From assembly GCF_901709675.1 (NCBI RefSeq), contig NC_051089.1:124001-188000 (forward strand): 64,000 nucleotides of DNA. The letters are read 5' to 3'. Made by a program: the position numbers and the translations under genes. Below, piece after piece: positions 21,588 to 32,400 of this stretch; the first letter of the stretch is position 1, and each line of letters begins with the position of its first letter. The DNA comes from Syngnathus acus. Lineage: Eukaryota > Chordata > Actinopteri > Syngnathiformes > Syngnathidae. A model generated the notes under the pieces. It was not told the origin of the DNA. It did not search any database and was given only the letters and a program-made list of their open reading frames with translations.

Positions 21588-23692
21588 TCACACGTCGGTG
21601 ACCGGGCCGACGATGGCCGCCGCCCCCTGAAAAGGAGCTGCCGTTTCAGCCAACGATGTCACTCAAAGGGGGACTGCGTGCACGTGTGCCACTCACGGCT
21701 TTGCGGGAGGAGCCTGAGGAGGCGGAGCTCGGGTCCCGCGGGCGGAAGGAGTCGCAGCCGGAGTCGGAGCCGGCGGACCCCGACGGGCAACGGGACGACG
21801 AGCCCGAACTTTCAGTGGCTGCCGAGAGAAGGTGAGGGACTTTGTCGGGCGTGCCGCGAGAAATCATCACTCCCACTTTTAAATATCCAAACTACAAACT
21901 GATTTTTGTATACCTAAATCGCACAGGAGTGTATTTCTTCCGCACCGGAAAAAAAAGTTGACTATCATTCTGCAACACGCCGAATTGCCGTCGATGGAAC
22001 GCCACTCCAAAATCAAAGGAAGCAAAATGAGCCCTCCCTCCGCCAGTGTGTTTGTCCAACGTACCGACGGAAAGCTGGCTGGCGGCGGTGCGGCGCTCCC
22101 GCTCGTCTTCGTCGACGCAGGGCGGCGCCACGTCGCCCCACACGTGCAGATCGAGGGAGCCCAGCAGGCAGCTCCACGTGGGCTCGGAGGTCGGCACCGC
22201 TCGCCGGAAGGGGGCGCTGGCGTCGGAGGCCGAGACGGCGATGGACGCGCGTGTCCTGACACCTGCGCGGACAAAAATCCTATCAAAGCAGATGGATGGC
22301 TGAATGAACGCGCTCTCGGGCTACAAACGGTAACTTTTGAACCTCCACAACTTTTGATTGGCGCAGTTCCAAAAAAGACCACAAAGAGCCGTAATGGGAG
22401 CGTCCGTTGCCCAAAACCTTTTGCAGAAAGGGAGCAACGGACGGCGTACCTCGCACCCCGCTGACGTGGTGAACGGCTCGGTCGCTGATGGCGGCGGCGC
22501 TGGGCCGAATGTCCAAATAAGGCTTGTTGCCCACCCCCATGGACAGCATCTCCTTCAGACGCGCCTCTGCGCACACGGCCGGCCGGACGGCTGACTCACA
22601 CTGGAGATTGCGCCACAGCCACAGCCACACCCACCTTTGTTCATGGCGGCCTGCGCCCAGAGGATAGCGGCCAGCTCACGCGTCCAGGCATCTTTAACTT
22701 GGGCGCAGGCGGCCCGCAGGGTCAGGGTCTTGGACGTCCTCCTTCGGAACCAAATCTCAAAGCAGAGGCCGTCGTCTCCCCTCGACTCGGTCAGGCCCAA
22801 GTCCGAAGTCTGTCGCGCGGCGGGAAGGGAGACACAAGGAGTCTGAATATGGCGACGTTCTCGCTGAGGTCCCGCCCACCAGCCGTCTTTGCCCACCTTG
22901 AATGAGCGCTTGTAGTCAAAGACGTCCAGGCCGCTGTCCACCTTCTTGGCTTTGCTGAGGAGGAGCAGCTGGTCAAAGAGGAAGACCCGTCTGTCGCACT
23001 TCTTCCTTCCGCTCCAGACGGTGAAGCGGTCCTGGCGCAGCAGCCGCCCCTGCTCCTTCAGGTCCACCTGCGGCGGGGATAGGCTTAGGGCTTTTTCAGG
23101 CCCGTTAGCAGCGGCCACCGAGGCCAGGCGGATGGACGCACGTCGCAATGTCGGATGGCGTCCATGGCGAGGAGGTCGTTGCCGTGGCGCAGCTGGAACT
23201 TGACGCCGGCGGCGGCCACCCGCAGCGCGCTCAGCTCCTCCTCTGGGCCCGGGCCCGCTTCCTCGATGAGGTCATCCAGCAGCAGCGCGTACTTGCTCAT
23301 GCGCTGAACCGGCTTCAGCAGGTACGAGCACAAGTCCATCTTGTCGCCCAGCTCGCGCTGCTTCCTCTGCGCACACGCAACGTGTGGAGTGAGCGCGGTG
23401 AGGTGAAAGGTCGTGCGACGGGGGAGGCATGGCTTTACCTTGAAGAAGGCGAGGCCGTGACTGGCCAGCAGAGCGTCGGACTTGGGCTTGTTTTTACTGT
23501 ACAGGGCGTACAGACTCAACTGCTCCTGCTACAGACACGCACGCGTTAGAATGCAGAGTATGATGTCACACGGGCGCACGTACCGTGCCGTGCAATCGCC
23601 CACAGACGTTTTGACGTGCGCGTGTTTGAGTTACCAGTGACAGCGGCTTGGCACGTTACCGTGGGAACAACTGACATCGGGTCCACTCGTCC

Positions 23693-23765
<73 letters not shown>

Positions 23766-26700
23766 CGCGCGCGCGCGTGTGTATATGGTGTGTGTGTATG
23801 GTGTGTGTGTCTGTGCTGCCACGACAACATCCTGGTGACGTCGTCCTGGAGCGAGTTAGCCGAGCGACGGGCCCCTGACCTCGACTCAAATGTTACCGAG
23901 ACGAAAGCGTCTGCCGTCTGGTTGACCTGAACATTAGCTAGATGCGCGGCGAGTGCGTGCATGCGCGCACGTGCGTGCGAGTGTGTCCTACGTGTCTCAT
24001 GAAGCAGTGCGCCGCTCGCAGCGGATGTTTCCTGCAGGCCTCCAGTTCTTTCAGGAAGAAGCGAGCGTGGAAGTCCAGAATCTTCTCCAGGTTGCCGAAG
24101 AGCACCGAGCGTTTCCCGCGCAGCTCCTGCGGGAGGTCGGCGCGCTCCATCTCGGGAAAGTAGTGACGGATGACGTAACGCAGCGAGCGCACGTACTGGC
24201 GCTCCGTGGTCACCATTTCCTCCAGGATGTGACGCAACCTCCTGGGCGGACAGACCCGCACGCGTTCAGTTTGTGGGCCAGCTCTTACGGCCGCCAATTT
24301 CATCCATTTCCGCGCTGACCGACATCGGAGATAACGACGCCAAATGGGTTTGACTCGCCTTACCGGAGGGGCAAACCTTTACCTGAAATTAAGAAACATT
24401 TCCTTGAGTTACCGTGGCAACAACCCACCTTCCGTCTCCCCGGACTTCCGTGGCCGGACTCTCGGTCCCTGGCATCCCGGAGCCGCGCCCCGCCCAGGCG
24501 GGGCGGAGGATGCGGTCCACCGCCTCGGTGCTGTTGACCTCCAAACCTCGGATGAACACGCCTGTGTTTCCCCGGCGCGCCGGGGTGCTGTTGGGGCGCG
24601 CCGCCGGGGGGCCAGAGCAGACCGCGGCGGCAAAGGCGGGGCAGTCGAAGCTCTGAGCTTTACCGAGCAGACGTGGGAAGGAGGAGGGGGCGGAGCCGAC
24701 CGACCATCGGCGGCGGGCCCCGCCGGGGTCGCCGCCAAACAGCCGGCGGAGGAGGGGCGTCCGCCCGACCGAGGGGGGGCCGTCAGCCGCGGGGCTCGGT
24801 CCCGCGTCGCTGCGCGGCGTGTCCGTGAAGGAGGGGCTTGAGCGATAGCTCCGCCGCTGCCGCCTCAACGGCGCAGTCTTCTCGTCGAACGCGGCGCGGG
24901 CCTCGTGACACGAGGCGCCGGCAAAGCTCAGCTGCTGCGCGCCGCGCACGTCCCACTGCTTCTGGCAGAGCGCCTCCGGCGACTCCTCGGGCCGGTCTGG
25001 ACAGGTGAGCTGCACCTGGCCCTCCCCGTCCATCCACGAGCTCGCCTGCCAGAAAAAACACAAGCGTAAGAGTTGCAGAGGCGAGAGCGCTCAAGTGGGC
25101 CGGCCGGCCACCTGTCCAAAGGCGCGGGCGGCGCGGCACAAATCCCGCAGGAGCTGCTGGAGCTGTCGCGTTCTGTGGTTGTTCAAGGCCACCAGGCGGT
25201 GGAGCAGCTCGTCCGTCCGCTCGTACAGGCGGGAAACGGCGGCCACGGCTGCCGCGCGGCGCCGCTCCCCTCGCTGCTCCCGTCGCAGCAGCGACAGCCA
25301 GGCTCCGCCTTCCCGCTGCAGGCGCGCCAATGGGCCGTCTCCGAGGACCCCGCGCATCAACTCCCGGTAGATGGCCAGCTGCCGCTCGGCATCCTGGGTT
25401 AGGGTTAACGCATAGGTTGTATGTCTGTCCCTTTGCGTGTGCGTGACATGTTTGTTTCTCTGGGAACCTGCTGCGTGTCAGGCAGGCGCGTGTCCTCCAT
25501 CACGTCAATGTTCTTCTGCAGCAGCTTGACCACATCCTCACACAGGGCGCTCAGCTGCTCCACTCTCTGGCAGACACGAGTCGGCGTGAGGTCGGGCGGC
25601 CAGTCGGCCGGCGCCAGGTCGGCGCTCCCGCCTGGTACTCACGGAGCGGAAGGCCGACCAGCTGTCGTGACTGAAGCCCAAGTGGCACGGGAGCTGCCGG
25701 ACATCCACGTGCTGAGAAAGGCCCCGGAGCGAGGTCGGCACCTGCATACGCACAAATCAGTCTCCCGGCAACCGGTCAAGCCACACGTGCGTCTTCACCT
25801 GCGCCGCCGGGTCCGTACGCAGACGCGAGTCTGAATCCGCGTCCATCAGCAAGCTCAGCTCGGCGTCCGGGTGCTTCCTTTGGCAAGGAGGGTCCTCTGG
25901 GCGCTCAAAGCCTTTGGGACGCCTCTCGCCGTGGGCACCTTCTGCCAGCTTTTCACCGCCACCGTCGTGCGCGACACCCTCTTTGCAACAACAGTCTTGC
26001 GTCCAAAAAGAGTCTTCAAAGGGCGAATCCTCAGCAGGACCGCCTTGGCCGACAGCAGGTCCGCCTTGGCCGTCAGCAGGTCCGTCTTGGGCGTCAGCAG
26101 GTCCGCCTTGGGCGTCAGCAGGTCCGCCTTGGGCGGCAGCAGGACCGCCTTGGCCGACAGCAGGACCGCCTTGGCCGACAGCAGGACCGTCGTGGGCGTC
26201 AGCAGGAGCGCCTTGGCCGACAGCGGGTCCGCCTTGGCCGACAGCGGGTCCGCCTTGACCGACAGCGGGTCCGCCTTGGCCGACAGCGGGTCCGCCGTGG
26301 GCGTCGGCGGGACCGCCGTGGGCGACAGCGGGTCGGTCGTGGGCGTCAGCGGGACCGCCTTGGCCGTCAGGAGGACCGCCTCGGCCTTCCTCCGGGTGCC
26401 CCGGTTCTGAAAGTGAGTCCTGAGAGTCGACTTGTTCCAGGAGCTTTTCAGAACAGGCGTCTGGCGTGGCCATTGGCTGCGTGTTTTGTTCCCAGCAGGC
26501 TCCAGTGGGCGTGTGTGTCAGCGTTGGGGGCCGCTGTCCTTTGCTGGGCTGTTTGTGGCCTCCGTCTTCATCTTCCATTTGGATTGCAGGCTCAGCTTTG
26601 AAGGCCCCTCCTCCTTCGACGCCCGCTTCTCCCTCGTCACGTCCTCCCCGCGCGCCTCCTTTGTGGTCACGTGGTCTTCGGTCTCCCCGCGCGCCGTCGC

Positions 26701-26950
26701 TTATTTCCTCGTTCCACCCTTCCCGGGCTGCTTTGACCTCTTTAAGGTTCTCGTCACCTCGTTCCCGGGACACTTTGCCCTCTTTTCGGTTCTGGTCTCT
26801 TCGCTCCCCCTCAACTTCTTCGATCCTTCTTTCCTCATCTGGCCTAGGGACGTCCCGTGCTTCCGTGCCACATCCCGCTCGGTTCCGTGTGCCGACGGAC
26901 CAGGTCAAGGATCCCCTCTGCGGGGAGAACCTGGGCAGCGCCATGTCCAT
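21588..26950 (-). CDS. plekhg4: PLEKHG4 (puratrophin-1), Rho guanine nucleotide exchange factor
   Basis: Dbl-family RhoGEF that activates Rho GTPases at the membrane. Exons (minus): 25799-26950 (or longer), 25643-25741, 25468-25566, 25112-25393, 24429-25045, 23992-24241, 23439-23525, 23142-23366, 22897-23067, 22635-22809, 22450-22566, 22065-22262, 21697-21818, 21588-21626 (TGA). Phases agree. The DH domain has LRHILEEMVTTERQYVRSL, SVLFGNLEKILDFHARFF, LYALYSKNKPKSDALLASHG, LLKPVQRMSKYALLLDDL and FQLRHGNDLLAMDAI. The PH domain has DRFTVWSGRKKCDRRVFLFD and CFEIWFRRRTSKTLTLRA. NTGVFIRGLEV and EMLSMGVGNKPYLDIRP are PLEKHG4 features. Only the last part of the Sec14 domain is present (HVDVRQLPCHLG, HDSWSAF), and the exon before it is dominated by a GGPAVGQ repeat. 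The start at 26950 is tentative, since an acceptor may lie about 90 bases upstream. Confidence 0.9.
23694..23761. repeat. (TG)34 microsatellite in a PLEKHG4 intron
   Basis: A pure TG run followed by alternating GC/GT (to about 23780) in the intron that splits the DH domain. Such purine-pyrimidine alternation favours Z-DNA. Confidence 0.95.
26032..26385 (-). repeat. Coding 21-bp minisatellite (GGPAVGQ units) in PLEKHG4
   Basis: About 17 seven-residue units with consensus GGPA(V/D)(G/A)(Q/H) are encoded on the minus strand inside the first recognised PLEKHG4 exon. The 21-bp period keeps the frame open. Units differ by single bases, so the array is moderately old. Confidence 0.85.
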
Positions 26951-29429
26951 GCAACCGCCTTCAGACTTCTCCAGGTGGCCAGCCCCCGATGGCTCCGCTT
27001 TGATCCGGACCGCAGCATCCGCTAGCGAAGTGGGGGGGTGGCGTTTCTGTCCTCAAGCCAAACTTTCCCGGAGCTTCTCACGCGTGAGCAGAGGCCGGCT
27101 CAGCTCGGCCCGCCCCGGCTCGGTCACGCTGCCGACAAGACAGAGATGAGGACAAACGTCAGCCGCGCTTTGGCGGATGGAACGAGAGCCGAGCTTGAAC
27201 GAAGATGCTAGCAGAAACCGCTGGGCGGGCGCGCACAGTCCTCCCTCCGCGAAGAACGGCATAGGGCAAGGGCTGGGTTTGCGCGTCGCTATGGAATGGG
27301 ATCTGGCAAAAAATATCAGGGCGATTGTCGACACTTGAGAGCGGGCGATCCGCGCAGCCGCGCCAATCCATCTAGCGCAACGCGGCGGCAACGGCTAAAG
27401 TTAGCACTGAGAGCGACAGCTGCACGTGAGCCAGTGACTCATCCGCTCCGGCGGCCGCTACGACTCATGCGGAGCGACTTGCCGCCGTCACGGTCTCGCC
27501 CGCCCGCGACTTTGCCACTGTGACGACGCGCAAACCGAGCCATCGGGCCGTCCCTCAGGTTTTGCCGGTTTGCGTCAATAGTCGGTCCGCAGCGTCCTTT
27601 GCGCCGCTCGGAAAAACCTGTTCCGTCTCCCTTCGGAGACTTGACGCCCGTCGTCGTGGCGGGTTCTCTTCTGCTCCTACCTACCGTACAAGGTGTTCTG
27701 TTCCTTTGAATCGTCAATTTTCAGGAGCTCCTTTCGAGAGCTGTGCCTGTGCGGGAAATGTGAGACGGCCACGTGGCCGCAAACTGTCACCTCCACCGCG
27801 CAAAAGCTTTCGTGACTGCAACAAGTCTTCCATTGTGGACGCAATGTTCCCGAAGAAAAGCACGGAGGAGCATGTTGAGTGTGAGAAAGCAGCCAGATAC
27901 GCGTAGACACACACGCGCACACCTTGAGCAACAAACACAAGCAAAGTCACATGCGCACACAGACAAAAACAACAAGGACGTCGACGGAAGCTACTCACAG
28001 TCCAACACAGACAAGAGGAATGTGGAGAAGCATGTTGAGCGTTGGTTGGAGGACACCCAAAGAGTCCGTTCAAGTCGGTCCCTGTTTTCTTAGCTTTACG
28101 CTCTGCCGGCGAGGTATCCGCGTATCACACACACGCGCACACACATACATGGACAAGCAGTCACTTGCACAAGCCCGCCCCACGCGCGCGCGTGTGCTGA
28201 CGACGGTTTCGGTAACATGCCCACTACATTGTGCATGTGGTCGGTCTTCAAGTCAAAGTCGGGAAGTTTGGAATGGGCAAAAAGGCAAGCCGCAACATTC
28301 CCAAGAAGTTCACCTGCGCAGCGTGCATGGCTGAGCCGTGCGCGCGCGCAGGCCCGTGCGTGACAGAGACGATGACGATCGTTGGCGCAATACACTTACC
28401 CTTTAACAGGGCCAACAACGCGGGATGGTCCTGCCGACACACACACACACACACACACACAAGCCGCTTGGCAAAAGCTCACGCACGCTGCGCTTGGCCC
28501 CTTTTCTCTCACGCTCACACGCACGCACGCAGGCAGACAGACAGGCAGGCAGGCAGACAGACAGGCAGACGGACGGGCACACCCACTCGCACGCGCGCAC
28601 ACTCGCAGTACGTCACATTGTTGGGCAAGCAGATGAGACTTTCACAAAAGTCGGACTACCCAGTGAGCCCGTTTTCACAAGCACGGAGCCGGCCGGCCGG
28701 TCGGCGTGTTCCCCCAACTATGTTGCTTATCCGCATTGCTGAGCTCGACCCGGTCTCGGGTGATTGCTCTGGATCAAGAAAGGCTCACTTTCGGACGCAC
28801 TGACTGACAGACGTCGTCTTGCATCCGTCTTCCACCTTGAAGGAAAATAATTTGCTTGTCCTTTTTAAAAGGGCAAGCGAATCGACGCGGGTTGGACTTG
28901 AGCTGATCCGGCTAATCCCGCTTTGTGAAACAGAACCCAGAATGTTAAGAAGGATTTGCTGCCGTTTCGTCCTCGTGCCAGCCTTTGACCGCTAGAGGGC
29001 GCCTTTGGACCCGGGCAGATAGTGGCAACATGTTTGTTTTGTATCGTTTAGTTTGGTCCGGTCGGAGCATCTCCCACTTTTCCTCTCTTGCTAAATTAGC
29101 TTTGGCTGCGCTGCGTGAAATCCCCTTTAGTCGCATAGATGGAATTGAATTTGAGCCCGAACCAGGGTAGAACACCAAAGCATCGCTGTCCAACAAATCT
29201 GAAAAACAAAACGTTTTGTGTCATACGCATCATTTTACTGTTTAGTTCTGTTCCCACAAGAAAATACATTGGAGGAGATCATTGCATGTGCCAGTGCAAA
29301 AAAAAAAAGTGCACGCAGAGTTGCCAAGCTAGCTTTGTTGTTGTTTGGCCAAATGAAGCGCTTGGCCGCCTCTCCTCACGACATCTCCAGGGAACGGTGG
29401 CCCTTTCTGGGGAGCGTCGCTGCTTTTTT
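26951..29429. other. PLEKHG4 upstream region and SLC9A5 3' flank
   Basis: No exon could be assigned with confidence; PLEKHG4 leader exons may lie here. It contains (CA)n at 28436-28460, CAGG/CAGA repeats at 28520-28570, and several CA-rich stretches near 27900-28150. Confidence 0.45.
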
Positions 29430-29435
29430 TTTATT
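29430..29435 (-). terminator. SLC9A5 polyadenylation signal AATAAA
   Basis: AATAAA on the minus strand only 44 bases after the SLC9A5 stop codon, suggesting a very short 3' UTR. Confidence 0.55.
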
Positions 29436-29478
29436 TTGCAGGCCTACAGTGATTGACAACAATTGTCTCCTGGCACGC

Positions 29479-32400
29479 TTAGAGCTGGGTGGGGCCTCGG
29501 CCACAGGGGTCCTCGCTGCCGGGGGGCGGGGGGGCCGTCACCAGGCTCCTCAGGTACACGCGGGGGGGCGGCGGCTTTAGCGCCGCTTTTAGAGACGGCA
29601 CGAGCGGCCTGGTCTCGTCCTCCTCCTCGTCCTCCTCCGGGGGCGGCGAGACAGGGCCGCCCGGCGGCGTGTAAGAGATGGGGCGGGGGGCCCGTCCGCC
29701 CTCGTGTCTCGGCAACGAGACGCTCTCCAGCGACGAGATGCTTTGGTTCCACGCCTGCTGGAGGTCCACCGGGATCACCTTGGTGGCCTCCAGGGACACG
29801 CAGGGCGGCGGCCACAGCACGCCCACGCCTTTCCATGGCAGATGAGCGTCGGCCGCCACTGAGGACACACGTACGTACGTAGTACATGGCGTCCGTTGCC
29901 AGCCAGATCTGCGCGCCACCACGCGTGTACCTGAGTGGGGACGTCGTTTGGGAGTTTCCGCTTTCACGGCGATGAAAGTGATACCGACGTCTTCCTCCTT
30001 CTCAGGGTCGGAACGCTCGCCTTGATCCTCATCCTCGTCGGAGCCCAGAGGAACCCCCACGGGCTCTGAGACACACACACACGCGTGTGTGTGACCTGAC
30101 AGCGCTCTGGCCGCCTCCGCCTCCCAGCTCAAAGGAGTTTGCTGACCGCCCGTGTCCTTTTTGGGCCTCACCTTTGTCCCGCTGCCCGCCGCTCCTTCCG
30201 GCTTTGTCCTCGGAACCTCGGCGCTGCGGGATCAGCCGGCGTCATTCATTGAACGAGCCGTCGACGGCGCTCGCCCCGGGCCGAGCCTGACCTTCTTGGC
30301 GTTTCGCTCCTTCTTGTGCCGCTTGGGTCGCACCGACTTGACGGTCTCCATGCGGCTCTTCATGTTCCTCTGGAAAACCTCGCGGTCTTGACGCTCCTTG
30401 GCGCCCGCCGAAATGAAGTGACGGCTGTAGTGCGACTGGTACTGCACGGCAGGCAGGCGCAGGTGTCAGGCGCCTTGCGTCAGGTGTCGGGCGGGCGGGC
30501 GGTCGCGGCCTTACCCGTCTCCTGGGTTTGTAGAGGTTTTCTGCCAGGAAATGATGAGTCTCCATGTCCTCCTCCACTTTGCCACCAGGAATGTTATGGA
30601 TGACCTGAAGGTCCAGACACACGCCACTGCCGTTCTCACGCCTGGAAAAATGGACGCGAGCCGTCACAGATTTGGTGGGCAGGCTGAGCGGTGGCACGCT
30701 GTGGGAAGGAAGAAAATTCTGCACGCCATGAGCCTAATTCCCAACACAGTTACTTTCAGTCGCTACTTTTGGGAATTTCCTGAACCAAAGAGTTTTTTTC
30801 CAGTTTAGCTCTTTTGCTTCTCTCGGTTAACTCCAAAAGCCTAGCGAAACACTGGCTGGATTGGATTTCCATTGTAGCTTCTCTCCGCTCCAGCTATCAA
30901 ATGTGGTCCAAACAAGGAATGCGCATGCGCAGAGCGTTCGCAGGTGGCACAAGAAAAACAATTGCACTCCTCGTATTGTTACAAGACATGACTTCCTTTT
31001 CAAACATCGCTAAAGCTAAAGTCAACGTCACGTTGACAACGTGATATTCCCGTGCTATGGGCAAATTAGCATCTCTTCGTTCACACACAAACAGACGTCG
31101 TCGACCAAGCGCCAGTCAAACAAACAGACAAGTTTTCCCAATCGCAAATCCCTCCCTCCCTCCCTCTCTCCCTCCACACGCGCCGTCGCGCCTCCAAGAG
31201 ACGAGTCTCGTGTTGTTTTCCATCGCCGATATTGGGTGGCGTGTCAAGAAAGTTTCCGACTCATTTATTTACTCATTGTCCTGTCAAACGTTGAAAGGAC
31301 TTTTCCTTTGCCATAGTTGTCCAGCTCTTGTGCAAGCACGCACGCAGAAACACGCTGACGCTCTCACGCGCAGCCACTCGCATAGAGACGGGTACGCCAT
31401 CACGCATTCGCATTGAGACAGGCTGGCATCGAGACGGGCTCGTCCTCACGCACTTGCATTGAGACGGGCACGCCCTCACGCACTTGCTTTGAGACGGGCA
31501 CGCCCTCACGCACTCGCATTGAGACGGGCACGCCCTCACGCACTCGCATTGAGACGGGCACGCCCTCACGCACTCGCATTGAGACAGGCACGCCTTCACG
31601 CACTCGCATTGAGACGGGCACGCCCTCACGCACTCGCATTGAGACGGGCACGCCCTCACGCACTCGCATTGAGACAGGCACGCCTTCACGCACTCGCATT
31701 GAGACGGGCACGCCCTCACGCACTCGCATTGAGACGGGCACGCCCTCACTCGCTCGCTCTCACGCACTCGCCCGCTCGCAAACACGGTAAGGCGGCGTGG
31801 CTCACAGGTAGTTGGTGACGTTGGCGGCGTCCGGGAAGGAAGCCCCGCTGGTCATGGAGGGCAGCGAGAGTCTGGCCGAGGTCAGAACGTTTCCGCCCTG
31901 CGCGCATGCACCAAAGTCAGGCCGAGGTGTGGCGCGCGCGCGCGCCGAAGCTCCCGCTCACCTGGTCGATGAGGCTGATGGCGTCTCGGATGTTGATCTT
32001 CTGGTACGCCTCCCACAGCTCGCTCTTCCTGTACACCGACTTCCTCAGCAGAAGCTTGCTCAGGTGATTCTTGTCGAACTGCTCCCACCTGCCCACGACA
32101 CGGTGGCGGCGCGATGACGTCTTTGCGCCTACACCGCGCGCCGCCTTCTTCCTCCTCACTTGTCGCGCCAGTGGTGGTAGCCCTGAAGTCCCGCGATGTC
32201 CTCAACCGCCGTCAGGATGTGATCGAACGCCTGAGCGCGACAGCCAGACGGCATTGTTTTGCACGATTGGTATTTTTGCCCCAACTCAATAAAGGCACGC
32301 AAGCATGCGCCACGCTGACCCTCTCGTGTATCTCCTCGTTGATGGTGGGCTTCCTGCTGGTGGAGCGAGGAACTTTCAGCCACTTGACCAGTGGCTTGAT

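Noticed and set aside
26432-27149. Open frames of about 200 codons on the plus strand opposite PLEKHG4
   Set aside because: They are antisense shadows of the low-complexity minus-strand exon; no recognisable motifs or start context.
31377-31752. CRISPR-like array
   Set aside because: Units are directly adjacent with no unique spacers, and the context is a vertebrate intron.
31273-31818. Long open frames with [10 protein letters not shown] or [10 protein letters not shown] repeats
   Set aside because: They are a by-product of the 30-bp minisatellite, which lies in an intron with flanking exons in correct phase without it.
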